From positions 241,787-305,786 of the forward strand of contig JABVXU010000033.1 in the NCBI GenBank assembly GCA_013365365.1: a DNA stretch of 64,000 bases, written 5' to 3'. The position numbers were made by a program, and so were the translations under genes. The DNA is from Cruorifilaria tuberocauda. Its lineage: Eukaryota > Nematoda > Chromadorea > Rhabditida > Onchocercidae. How positions within the stretch are numbered: the stretch's first letter is position 1; every line of letters starts with the position of its first letter. This document shows, one piece after another, positions 50,804-62,498 of the stretch. The notes below the pieces were generated by a model that saw only the letters and a list, made by a program, of their open reading frames with translations, searched no databases and was not told the DNA's origin.

Positions 50804-52519
50804 TTAACCTTCGACTTTGCTTAGATAGCCAAGTGATGAACCGCTGTTTCTGCTTTTCAATAGACGCTTATTTTCCAGCTCTTTGAGCTTCGTCTGCCTC
50901 CTCCTGGAAAAATTGCCAAATATTCATCAAATATTGAAACACAAAAGCACATAAATAACAAATGACGTAAAGAGATAATAAAAACAAAAAAAAAATATAA
51001 AACAAGTATTCATAATTGTTAGTAAACAACGCGAAATCTTACATTATAATTCAATTACAATTAGTCACAGTAATACTTCTATATCATTGAATAATCGAAT
51101 ACTTAACATTTTTCCTAAATTCATTCTCATTCGAAGAAAGCTAACAACCCAACAAGTCAGCTTAACAGGAAGAAAATCAGGTGACCACAACTATTAATAT
51201 AAAGAATATTTATAATGCTTCCTTCCCAAGTAATATTCTAGAAGAATAATATTTATACAAAAATTATTTTATTCTTTTGACCATTGCAGAGATGTTTGAT
51301 TTCTATGATCAAATATTTTCCGCTTTCTCTTTCATAAGTCGCTTCATAAAATCTTTACTTTTTTACATAAATTTTATTCACGATTTCTCAACAAGATAAT
51401 GAGTAAAATTTTGTTTTAATGCCGAAAAAGGTGAAAATAGGAAGTTCCAAAAACAGCAAATTAAGTATTGAACAAATATAAAACTAAAATCAAAATCAAA
51501 TAAATTTAAAGAGCAGCCGTTAGATATCATTGAATTGCTGCCTTTGTCATTATAGAAATTGATATCAGCACTCGAAGCAATTATAAGGATAAAAAAAGAA
51601 TACAGGCAATTAAATAAATAAAAAGCTAATCAAAAGAATGCAAATTGTGTTTTTCAGCTTAGTCTAAAAATTTCCTTCTCGATTACCGAAAAAATAAACT
51701 TCGATAATTCACTCATTCATATCCTCCCACTTCCACTTGTTTTCCTACACATTTACAGATTTGAGAGAATCGATAACCTTTCAAAGTATTAACAAAGTAA
51801 GGCATTTCTTCTCTCATACTAACATTTACAGAAAGAAAGTCGAAGCTTTGTGAAGAAGCTATGAGAAAGACTATAAGTGAGGTGGTGGTGATATGGTGAT
51901 ACGTGCAGATTTGACAGTTACGAGCAAACGAGCAGAGAGAGAGGTTCAGTATTATTCGATTTATTGATATCTCTCATGATATGATCGATATATCAGTGAT
52001 AACAACTTTCTGCTATTATCAATTTACTTTTTCGATTATCGAAGGATGTATGCTGAAATGTTTACTTTTTTTGGATTACCTGCTTGCCTTCTCTGCCTTT
52101 TTTATTTATTATGTGTTAATGTTATGAACTTTTAGTATTTCTTCGGTTTTACTACCATTCTCTTTATGTGTTGATTGAAGTTGACTGTATTTTTGTCAAC
52201 TTTCACTATTAATGAGAACGGTATCGAAGTTTCATTGAGCCTATATGTATCAGATGGAAATTTATTTCTTATTTATCTAATTCAAGAAACAATTTCTTCA
52301 ACTTATTCGTTTGGAATTTTTTAGACAAATTATAAATCTCTCCAAGCTATTAGTTATAAGATCTTCTCGAATTTGTAACGTTACGAATCACTTCAAAAGG
52401 TTACAATCATCATTCCATTTATTCCCTTGACGATTAGTATACTTACCCAAGACCAAGAACGGCGGAAGTGACAACGATGAAGAATTACTTTGACATCGAA
52501 GAGAAAAAGATAGAAGCAT
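50804..52519 (-). CDS. Doubtful two-exon small gene
   Basis: On the minus strand a strong donor (GTAAGT, 52446-52441) follows ATG 52519, and a strong acceptor (TTTTTCCAG) precedes 50903. Splicing in the ATG frame gives a 39-residue protein starting MLLSFSLRCQ and ending SWKISVY near 50862. A different frame of the last exon, open to 50804, looks more protein-like (RRQTKLKELENKRLLKSRN and onward to YLSKVEG) but would need another upstream exon. The splice sites are seen; whether the gene is coding is uncertain. Positions 50740-50900 are less AT-rich than the surroundings. Confidence 0.22.
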
Positions 52520-53275
52520 CTATAAGTGATACCGACTAACAGTCAACTGATTTCATAATTGAAAATCGTGAGAAAAAACAGATGGCCGTTGATGTGAAGG
52601 ATCAGAGTGATTTCACAATTATGTGTGTGAAAAAAAAAACAGTTGGTGATGGTGGGAGGTAAATGTCTATTCATTTGATTGGTCAGGTAAAAATATCACC
52701 CACGATGTTCCATTTTCTTTTTTGGAAAACTTGCCAACGGTTATCCTTTTCCTCCTCCAAAAGAAGATATTTGATAAATATTCCAAAATATGCTGGGATG
52801 GATTTAAAGAATTACAAGATTAATTACCCATTCCTGAAATTTCTTGAAGAATTCACACACATACACACATATGTGCATACGTACATACAAACATTCACAT
52901 TAACAACAGCACTTTATCGTTAAGGACGGATAATATGCAAATTGGATTTTTATTTCGGTTAGCAGTTTTTTGTGATTATTTGTGTTTCTACAAGATTCAG
53001 AAGTACGAGGACTAACCAGGCAGAACTTTCGGGAATGAATGATATGTGAAGCAATTGAGAATGACGTTTATTATGTTTTGATTAAAGCATATTTTCATAT
53101 TTCTAATATTTGGTATAGTGGAAGAGAGTTTTTCTTTTGAGCTTAACCTTCATACTTATTCTGGATGAAACAGTTTAAGTTTTTGTATGTTTAAATTTGA
53201 CAATTTTTTTCTGAGTTTCTTCTTCAGCTAAAATATCTTCTTTCCATCTTCCATGATCCGTTAATGAGGTTCTAG
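52520..53275. other. Intergenic, nothing recognised
   Basis: About 750 bases. It should hold the 3' untranslated region of the coiled-coil gene (minus strand), with its likely polyadenylation signal at 53072-53067. An imperfect CACACATA tract lies at about 52855-52896. Confidence 0.4.
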
Positions 53276-54551
53276 TTAAATTTTGTCCGAATTTCTCATA
53301 GTTCTTTTTATTTCGGTTAAGTTTTGCTTATATTCGGCTTGATTCAAAAATATCATTGGGTCAGAAATTTTCTTCACATTCTTAGAATTTTTAATTTCTT
53401 TGAATTTCAACTTTTCCACTTCATTCCGTTTTTCAACACTTTGTCTTCTCCAAAAGGAAGAAAATCTTGCTGCTTCTGAATTGTCCGAGAAATCGTAATT
53501 CGAAAAATTTACTGAATCTATCGATTCCGATTGATTACAACATCCGAAATCTTGTATAACCTTTTCGACGACATTTGGATTAGTTCTTCTAAGATTTTGT
53601 GTCTTTCTCTTCAATTTCACTTTTTTCTGTCTTTCTTTTGCAATCCGTGCAATGCCCTGTCTTTCAGGAGTAATAGTGGAAGAACCAGCTGTGAAGCGAC
53701 GATGAAAAGGGCCATATTCATTTCGTATTTCATCGGACTCTTTAGGTTCTTGGATATTGCGCCATGTTTTCTCGTTCGTTTCTCTCGAAGTTGGCTCAGG
53801 ATTATTCTCTTTACTTGATATCAAACCCTGGATATCTTCCCTGTAATTGGAGCATTTAGATGAAGAATTTGAAGGTTATTGATAATTAATTAAGTAGTTA
53901 CTACTTTCCGTAAAGAATTATTTTTATGAATAAATAGTTTTGAAAATTGTTATAAAGGAAAAGCATTTTCACTCAAAGGTAATATCTTTGAATGTTTTCT
54001 GTATTCTATTCTTGAGATTGGCTACTGCGCCTGTCAGTGCTGCGATATCTTTTTGAAAAATTCGCAGTTCATTATTAGTTGCAGAGAGTAAATCAAGTTT
54101 CTGTAAATAATGCAAAGCGATCGAAATATTTTCCAGTAATTCGGTTACTTCGATCTAAAACGTATTAAAGACAGCAATTATTGATTGTTTCATCAAATCG
54201 GTTTAGAAAATAACTGAATTTCAAAAATAAGTGACAGTTTCCACATATTTTATTGTCATTAATGAGATGAATAATTCTGGAAGCGTTTTAGCAGAACTTT
54301 TATTGCCTCATACCTCGAGTTCCACAACCCCATACAGTTTCGGGCATTTTACTGATTGATCCAATCGAGCTGGAGGTTTAACTGAATGTTCGTAAAATTG
54401 TTTCAAGCTGCAATACATTGATCCCATGATTGATTATTTTCCTTTTCTATGATATATTCGAAACTTTACTGGTATTATATGATGACAAAAAATTGGTGAT
54501 CCAACTGTTTAGAAATATTATACAGAAAGAAAATTAAACCGACCTAGTCAT
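53276..54551 (-). CDS. Coiled-coil protein of unknown family
   Basis: Four exons, 5' to 3' on the minus strand: 54551-54544, 54407-54314, 54154-53973 and 53840-53276 (TAA), about 282 residues. The start MTSLKQFYEHSVKPP lies 11 bases after a TTCTTCTAG acceptor (boundary 54562/54563), a good spliced-leader site. Residues 33-95 form a likely helix or coiled coil (ELEIEVTELLENISIALHYL, then LRIFQKDIAALTGAVANLKN). The rest is charged and Lys/Arg/Ser-rich (ERQGIARIAKERQKKVKLKR), with a second helical stretch near 220-240. There is no signal peptide or membrane segment, so it is probably intracellular. Small size plus an N-terminal coil recalls kinetochore, centrosome or BLOC-type adaptor subunits, but no signature is present and I assign no function. 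AATAAA lies on the minus strand at 53072-53067. It is divergent from the hexokinase. Confidence 0.7.
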
Positions 54552-55500
54552 GATTTCAAATACTAGAAGATTAAAATGAATTTAAAAGTTGATAACTTAC
54601 ATAAAGCAGTGCCATACTGAGAGCTCTATCCATTTCGAATTTTTTATCTAAATTTTTTCAGTGATCTATTTCTTTGCTGTTTTCGTTTGAAAATTTTAAT
54701 GGGATTAGTGCATTTTTCAGGTACACACAATTTTTATTTCGCCATTATGTAAATTCAAATAAAATAGCGGAAGGTTTCAGAAATGGTTTTTGTTCAACGT
54801 ATCTGCTTGATGATGACTGATTCAAAAAAGTTTAGGATTAATACGGAAGACGACTTCTCTTTGGTTGATTCACTGAAGGAAATGACAGGAATTGCAAGTT
54901 TATAAAGTAAGTTTTACGTAAATGTATTTCGACCATTGAGCGTTTTAGTTTTGAAACTTCTCTTGTTATTCTTGTATAATTGATTATAGATGAGCAATGT
55001 GAAATAGCATTAGGTTTTTATATAACTTGATTACCAACTTCGGATAACTCATTTTTTATATCTATGAAACAAACGAAGTTAGCTAATAGCAAATGATTAA
55101 CTGTAAATTTATTAGTTGACGAAAAATTTGAGAAAAAAGAAATACAGAAACATATAAATACCGAACTGCATGCTATATATGTTGGAGTATTTAAAATACA
55201 ATCGAATTTCTCTAATTTCAAATTACTATCCGTTACTGTCAAAAGTTCGAGAAGTGGGGAAGAGCTGGAGTTTCTGAAACACAATTTCTTTTGGAACTGA
55301 TATTTAATATTCAAATTCCTGGTTGTCTGGTAAGTAGGGGAAGGATTAGTAAACTTATTTCATTTTTTTAAATTTGCTACAAACAAAGTTGGCTGTTTCA
55401 TTGGTAGAATTTATTTATTCAAAAATGAAGTGTACTCGTATACTTCAATATTGAGTTATTTTGAAAAATTGATATCTTTCAGTTTCAATTTTTCAGAAAA
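54552..55500. promoter_or_regulatory. Divergent intergenic region with two trans-splice-like acceptors
   Basis: Fewer than 950 bases separate the ATGs of the minus-strand coiled-coil gene and the plus-strand hexokinase. Each ATG follows a splice acceptor closely (54563/54562 on minus, 55496/55497 on plus) with no coding exon upstream, as for SL-trans-spliced nematode genes. A minus-strand open stretch at about 54630-54598 ends at a GTAAGT donor (MDRALSMALLY) and may be an untranslated or alternative first exon. No core promoter element is claimed. Confidence 0.45.
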
Positions 55501-57079
55501 ATGAGGAATATGACACAAATATCACTGCATAATCGTAAAAATGATGGTCAGTTTGAAAAAATTCAAGAATTTTGTAAACCGCTGATATTATCTGATGACC
55601 AGTTAATACGTGTAATGCAAGAAATGCATAATGAAATGGAAAAAGGGTTGAGTGATCAACCTAGTATGAAATCATGTCTAAAAATGTTACCATCATTTGT
55701 GAGAACTGTTCCAAATGGTACCGAAAAAGGTGATTATTTAGCTTTGGATTTCGGTGGTACCAATTTCCGTATTCTGCTTATACGCTTAAATGGTACTGAA
55801 GCTGAAATGTCAGGTAAAATTTATAACGTACCGGATTCTGTAACGAGAGGCACTGGAATTATGCTTTTCGATCATATTGCCTCGTGTCTGGCTGATTTCA
55901 TGGAAGATAACAATTTAAAAGGTGCAAATAAATTGCCTCTTGGTTTCACATTTTCATTTCCGGTCTCACAGGAAGGTTTGACGTCTGGAATACTGATGCA
56001 TTGGAGCAAAGGATTCTGTGCAAGTGGTGTAGAAGGTAAGGATGTGGTTCAATTCCTACGGGATGCGTGTAATCGATGTAAAGATATCGATATAGACATT
56101 GAAGCTTTACTAAACGATGCAGTTGGTACGCTAATGACTTGTGCATTCAAAGAAAACACATGTCAAATTGGAGTGATTCTTGGAACTGGTACTAATGCTT
56201 GTTACATGGAGAAATTATCAAATTGTCCAAAATTTAAGAAATTCAAATTTCACGAAGATAAATATCCAAAAGAGATGGTCATTAACATGGAATGGGGCAC
56301 ATTTGGTGATGATGGTTGTATAGATTTTATTCGAACAATTTATGATTTGCAAGTAGATGAGCGAACCATTAATCCAGGATTTCATTTATTTGAAAAAATG
56401 ATTTCCGGAATGTATATGGGTGAGTTGGTACGCCATGTATTAGCATATTTAGCTAGAGAAAAGTTAGTATTTGATGGAGATTATGATGCTATATCACAGC
56501 CATATTGCTTTCCAACCAAATATATATCCGAAATTGAAACTGAACAAGGTAACAATAAGCATTATCAAAAAACACTGCAAATTCTGGAAGATATTGGTAT
56601 TGGAAATGTTACAATCCAGGACTGCGAAGTCGTTGCCTACGTTTGTTCGGTGATTAGTACAAGGTTTGAGTTTAATTTAATTGTAATTTAAAATTCATTA
56701 AAAAAAATACAAATTTTGGAAACATGTTGATGTATAGTATATATACCATTGGGTGAAATTTAATAATAATGCAAATCATTCATTTGTTTCAAAAATTTCC
56801 AGCTATTTCAGGGCAGCACATCTTACGGCAGCTGGAATTACTTGCCTACTTAATCGTATACAGAAACCATATGTTACAGTTGGTATCGATGGGTCATTAT
56901 TTCGTTTTCATCCGCATTTTGTCAAAATTATGGATCAAAAAATTGATCAATTGCTGCCAAAAAATTTAGAATATCAATTAATGCTATCAGAAGATGGAAG
57001 TGGACGCGGCGCAGCATTGGTTGCAGCTGTAGCAAGACGTATAAAACGTGAGGCACGTGAGATGAGTAAGAAGAGTTAA
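55501..57079 (+). CDS. Hexokinase
   Basis: Two exons, 55501-56663 and 56803-57079 (TAA), 479 residues, a normal length for a single-module 50 kDa hexokinase. It phosphorylates glucose with ATP in the first step of glycolysis. Seen in order: LALDFGGTNFRILLIRL (phosphate-1 loop, about residue 80), LGFTFSFPVSQEGLTSG, WSKGFCASGVEGKDVV, the catalytic Asp in NDAVGTLMTCAF (about 206), GVILGTGTNACYM, NMEWGTFGDDG and, in exon 2, the adenosine-site stretch LSEDGSGRGAALVAAVARR. All catalytic motifs look intact. ATG 55501 lies four bases after a TTTTTCAG acceptor, consistent with spliced-leader trans-splicing; a second Met is at codon 4. AATAAA occurs 62 bases after the stop. It lies divergent to the coiled-coil gene, with no functional link apparent. 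Confidence 0.97.
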
Positions 57080-58012
57080 TTAATCAGTTTAAATTGTCAT
57101 CGTTATGAATCATGATTCCTCAACTGAAATATATTTGTCTAATAAAGAATTAAAATCAAAATAATAATTTAGAAGTTTTAAATGAAAAATTTGAATGTGT
57201 ATGTCTTCAATCATTATCTCAATAATATCGCTTAAAATTCTTGGTGAATCCGCAGAAATACGGGAAGAAGTCGAATAAGTGCCAACGGATTACAGCGAAT
57301 AATTAACGTAAAATACAGGAAAAAATTGCAATAATTACTTTGTTCTTATAAATTAACTCAAAAGATCGATTATTGGTAATTTTATCGCTAAGAATAGCTA
57401 TTTGATTAAACTAATTGACCATTCAAATTTCTAAGAAAATAGAGGGAAAACAAAATATTTCATTTTCTAAAGCAAGAAAAAAAATGAGAAAACAAGTGCT
57501 GGAATTAAAATAATTTTCGAAATCAGTATAAATAAGCAAATTCAAACAAATAATAGTTAACAGTTATTCGCTCACAGTTAACAGTTAGGCAACAATTAAT
57601 TGGTAAAGTAAGGCGATAACTAGTAATAAAGATGTAGGTTAAATTAGTTCAATTAATAATGAATAATGCATAAAAAAACGGTTAAAGACTTCGTGATTTA
57701 TCGCAATAGCAGTGGCCCAAGGCAGATATCAAAATGAATTCAAAACAATTCACAGTGATTGAACTCTGAAAGACTTCAGAGTTGTTCATGACAAATTTCA
57801 CATTGTGTTTTCTAATACTCTTTACTAGTTGTTGGTAACATATATTCCACTCATGACATTTTATTTCATTTTTAACTTTGACTAACTGATGAACAACTGA
57901 TAATTGATATTAACGTTTTTCTTTCTGAATATAAACTAATCAAAGGAGAATTTATTGCAGTTAGGATGGAACTTTTCTTCTTGGTATTAAAGTAATCGTA
58001 AATTTTTTTCAG
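57080..58012. other. Hexokinase 3' flank
   Basis: Apart from the polyadenylation signal I see no gene. A short ATG frame at 57966-57992 (MELFFLVLK) stops just before the acceptor of the next feature. The interval between them, 21 bases, is too short for an intron. Confidence 0.4.
57141..57146 (+). terminator. Polyadenylation signal of the hexokinase gene
   Basis: AATAAA at a normal distance after the hexokinase stop codon. Confidence 0.6.
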
Positions 58013-58197
58013 AAATCAAGAGGTGAATGCATCATTCGGTTATGATCCATATAGATTTGGCTCGATTAATGCTAGTTTTGATAGTTTTGACCTCTGGCAT
58101 AACAGGTTTCAGAACAGAAATGGAAGAGCTTTTTCTACTGGAATGGCCACTCACTGAATTCTCCACTATATTTAATCAGATAAATTACTCTGTTTAG
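58013..58197 (+). CDS. Candidate small secreted protein, exon open in two frames
   Basis: A strong acceptor (AATTTTTTTCAG, ending 58012) precedes an exon with ATG at 58027 and TAG at 58195, giving 56 residues. Residues 6-27 look like a signal peptide (basic n-region, core LMLVLIVLTSGITG), followed by an acidic, aromatic mature part (TEMEELFLLEWPLTEF). A second frame from the acceptor is also open for 47 codons and looks protein-like (contains SFGYDPYRFGS and FDSFDLWHNRFQ) but lacks a Met. Most likely this is a trans-spliced single-exon gene with AATAAA near 58340. No family is recognised, and chance remains possible at this size. Confidence 0.35.
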
Positions 58198-58975
58198 AAT
58201 TCAGATAGAATTGAAATTTAATAGGAAATTTCAGATATATTGAAAAAAAACATGTCTGCAAAGGCAGTTCGAATAAACAGCTTTATCGGTTGAAGTTTTC
58301 CTGCAAGCATCTGAAGATATTGTGTATGGTTGAGAAAATAAATAATTCGATCTTTTCGTAGCATCGGCAAACAAAATTTTCCACCAAATTGAAATCGAAC
58401 TGAATTATATTCAAAAAATGAAAATGTGACTAGAAAACTGAGAGTTTTGACTTTTGGTAACTAACTTATTTTCCCTTTATATATAGCACTCTTATCAAAA
58501 TGACTATAGTTTAATTTTTCTAGAGATCGCGATTTAACTAATACTTTTAAAAAACTTTTACAATAATTGGATTAATCCTATTTTGTAAATAAAGAACAAT
58601 ATTTTCATGATTAGTAACTTCAGAATAGTAATGATCGGTGCCTGAGAAACATTTTAACACTTCTGTCTCTTAATTTCTGATTTCAAGTCTATGATTTTGA
58701 GACCACTTTACGGCGGAATCTGGGAATGCAAAAATTACTCGCTAAATAATTCGAAAAGAAGGAAAATTTTCATTGCAATTTGAATTTCATGCATTCAAAA
58801 ATTTTCGTTTATTCCAATAATCAATGGTCAACCGATAGTTTATTTAACAGTAATCTTTTCAAGAATACCGGATTAAAAAGTCTCACAGAAAAATATGTTT
58901 TCACGAATAAAAATCCGTCCATACTATTAAATATTTCTTTGAGGTTTTCTGACTTCTTTGCCAGTTTCATGGAAA
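58198..58975. other. Tail-to-tail intergenic stretch
   Basis: Contains the probable 3' end of the small plus-strand gene and, on the minus strand, the 3' untranslated region of the SLC35F gene (AATAAA on the minus strand at about 58813-58808). No other gene is seen. Confidence 0.4.
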
Positions 58976-61900
58976 CTACGCATATGTTTCCAGCATATTA
59001 GCTGGTTGCTGCTTTTGTAAAAATGGCATTTGTCGACCATGTACTGGACAATATCTCGGATACGCAGTTGTTCCATCGTATGCCACAGAATTATTCACCA
59101 TCCCGATTCCACTTCCAGTCCGTCCTGACGATGCCTGATCCTTGAATTTATCTAGTTATTTTACCTTTATGAAGAAATGAGAAGAAATTCTATCCTTTAG
59201 AAAAATACTTTTTTATCCGGTAAAAAGACTCACGCAAAACTGTTGAGCAATAGCTGGTGAATGATTAACACCATCTGTGCAACAATCACATAATAAGCAA
59301 CATATGTTGCGTGGTTCATCCGAATCCCGTTTTTCCGTTTCTCGGATCGAATATATTAAGGAACCGATAATTACTATGGTAAACGATACGAAATATAATT
59401 GATGAAACTGAAGTTTATTAAATTTATATATACAGCACTTAAACATTGATTTTCATCTAAGATAATGAAAATTTATTCTGTAAATTAGATATTATAACCT
59501 TCTAGTTAGACCATATTTTATTTTGCAATATTAGCAATAATTAACAAGCAGATAACTCACTTCATACTTGAACAAGAATAAGCCAAAAATAAGAGTATAA
59601 AAATCGGCAGTAAGTATTGATAAATTGAACATAAGAGCGGAAGCTTTCTGTAGTAATACGCTGACCATTGAATAGAACAAAAACATACAGGTAGCAAATA
59701 AAAGGTAGTATACTACTACCGTTCCTGACCAATTGATTGATGCTAATTCATGATGCTCCAAAGCAGCACTATAATAATACTTCATCAAATATAAAAATCA
59801 GTTTTTATCGTTTATCAAGACTGTTGTCCGATATACTTACAGCTGTATCCCTGAAATGATAGAACCGAACAAGCCAATCATGCCAAGATATTCGATCCGG
59901 CTATTTTGCTTTACTAAAAATTCCTCACCAACATTACCAACTGCGTACAGAACTGAGCCAGTCAGACACAACACATCACCTAACACTCGGTTAGAATCTG
60001 TAAAACTTATTGATTAAATGAAAATTCAAATAAAATCAAACTTGCAACATACATAAATTGCATTTCATTACTGGGGCATCATTTGTACTAAATTATGTTA
60101 TTAATTTTAATAACCCACTAATTTCTCTGCATCTGGAAATTTTAACGTGTATCTTTTTGTTTAATGAAAAAATTAGAAAACTAAGTTCGAAAAAAAAGGA
60201 TGAATTTTTTCAAGTTAATTTACTCTTTTAAGGTACTAAATAATGAAAATTTTGATAGCATCAGTCATTAAGTAAACTTATACCAAATCGTAATGCATGA
60301 GAAATATAGTGATGGAAGTGTTACAAATAGAAGAGGGAGATGGGTAAAATTGTCTGCATAATTCGATCAGCTTATTTCGATTTCTGCTAGTTGATTTTTA
60401 ATTTAATTTTCAGAGCAAAACTTACCTCCAGAAGCACCTTTTCCTTCTAGCGCATCAGCCCAAATCAAAACGGCAATTCCCACCAGACACATCCCAACGC
60501 CGATTATATGTGTTACGAGGTAGCGTGTTGAAAGAAATAACCATGATAATAGTAATACAATCGGTATTGTTGAGCAATCCAACAACTGCAATATCGTATT
60601 GGAAAGGAAAAATTTCGAAATGAATTTAATTGAAAGCTCTAAAATTCTAAAATTGTTGAAGATACTGCATGATTGCTGGCATTACTGTGAAGAAATTATA
60701 CGTCAAGATTGTCCAAAGCTGCTTGATATTCTTTATTTTTAACAAAATTTGTTGGAAATTTGGAGATGGTTAAGTAACCGTATGTAATGGAAATTACCTG
60801 TATACTAGTTAAATTAGTAAACTGATAAGCATAAACAATAATATAGTTAGCCTCAACATCTACAATAGCCAATAGCAAATAGCGCCATCCACGTTTCCTG
60901 AGCACTGGTAAAAATGCTTTCTCTCCCTTTCGGAATACTAACGTTGTTCCATAAATGAATGATAATAGGAAATAGTTAAGGAAACTCTGAGCTGAAATTC
61001 AATTTTAGCGATTTATGAAGGTGCTTGTGAATAACAATTTTAGAATTTTCTGTTTATGTTACTTTCAGTTCTTCCTTTCGAAACAAAAATCAATAGCAAA
61101 TAGCTTTAGATACTTTTTAACTTAAGAATTACTTATAATATTTACTCCTATAATATGTTAAGTCAAGGTAAATTCAAATAATATATAAGTTGAAATATTA
61201 CAGCAATTTTATTTCCGGGAATTTCATTATTTCATAAGTCTAATTCTAACTATTATTATTACATGCCAATTCAAAACTTATCATTTCAGAGATTATTTTC
61301 AGTGTACTGGCTTCAAAAGCTTTTGTAGTCTATCCATATTTAAAATTTTGTTACGTTTTATTTGTGAATGATGTCGAGATGATCGAAATAACTTTGTCAT
61401 GAAAATATTTATATAATTAAAGTATCGTTGTAGTCGTGAAATCTAAGCTATAAAAATCATTCGCCTCAAATATTCTCAGTCAAATAAAGGATGTGCTTCG
61501 TTTACTGACTTGAATTACGAATCTGAAGAATAGTGTAAATGATTAACATCAAATAACCCCTCCTTATCAGATCTATCTTTAACTTACCCTTATCTATTGT
61601 ATACCTAGACGATTCTTTCTTTTGCTATCGGTCTCATCTATGAAAGAATTCTTTGTTCATACATCAAATGACCTTATGACCTTCTTTTTGTAGCATTAAT
61701 TTCGTCTACCACATAACCAACAGTCTATTTACTATAAACCAAAACACTGCTCAACTTAAGAAGCGTATTCTAGAGTAACTTATTGTTCCGAGATGAAGCG
61801 GTCTTACCATTTACACTCTTCTGAATTCCTACTTTAATCTCAAATTATTATTCCGGAACGACGGAAAGAAAGAGCGTTCAAGTGATTATTTCTACTCTTG

Positions 61901-62498
61901 ATGATTCCTAATAATTGTATTAGAAATACAATCTTTCATCGAAAATTAACCTTTAGTATAATTCGGTTTTTCTACGTAAAAGTTATGTCTCAAAAAGAAT
62001 CCAATAAAGAAAAGTTGCAACAAATAGTACCTGTAGGAGTATTCACTCCTTTATTACTGAGTAACTGACTGCTAACACCTGTACCACATAAACACAGTGA
62101 TAGAATTTGTCCATAAACAATGTTTCGAAATGTCCGTCTGAAACAGATGACACTAAGTATCATCAGTGAGTCTATCCTATGAGAATGATATCAGCAAGCA
62201 TGGAAATAATCCAATTATCGACGTTTTTGAATTTTTAAAACGAAACATGGTGGAAGAAGTGAAAGAAGAAACAAAACCTGACAATATCATTCCTGCAACA
62301 AGGTGAGCAATCGATTCCTTCTTCTTCCTGGTAGAATGATAATGCATCTAATGATGCAGGTGTCTTTGATGAAGTTCTTGTTCGCTTCGGTAGCGGTCCC
62401 GTATGTGAAGCACCACTATTAGCCACTGGTATCATACCATTTACCGGTGAGATTTTGCCAATAATTATCTGTGGTGATAAAGATTGTTGTGATGACAT
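58976..62498 (-). CDS. SLC35F1/F2-like multi-pass transporter
   Basis: Eight exons, 5' to 3' on the minus strand: 62498-62278, 62137-62031, 60991-60798, 60585-60426, 59997-59841, 59768-59561, 59407-59234 and 59134-58976 (TAG), joining in frame to 459 residues. About ten membrane helices run from residue 80 to 370. Family stretches are clear: [78 protein letters not shown] and [20 protein letters not shown]. These match the SLC35F1/F2 branch of the drug/metabolite transporter superfamily; SLC35F2 has been linked to import of small molecules, but the worm substrate cannot be inferred. Odd points are a hydrophilic 75-residue N-terminus and a C-terminal tail with CCLLCDCC near residue 388, possibly palmitoylated. 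ATG 62498 lies 16 bases after a TTTTTTAG acceptor, consistent with trans-splicing. Confidence 0.92.

Noticed and set aside
54598..54630. ATG stretch MDRALSMALLY ending at a GTAAGT donor as the start of the coiled-coil protein
   Set aside because: Joining it to the next exon in phase produces a stop after a few codons; the ATG at 54551 behind an acceptor keeps the frame.
57966..58012. MELFFLVLK as the first exon of the small gene at 58013
   Set aside because: The required intron would be only 21 bases, far below the usual minimum.
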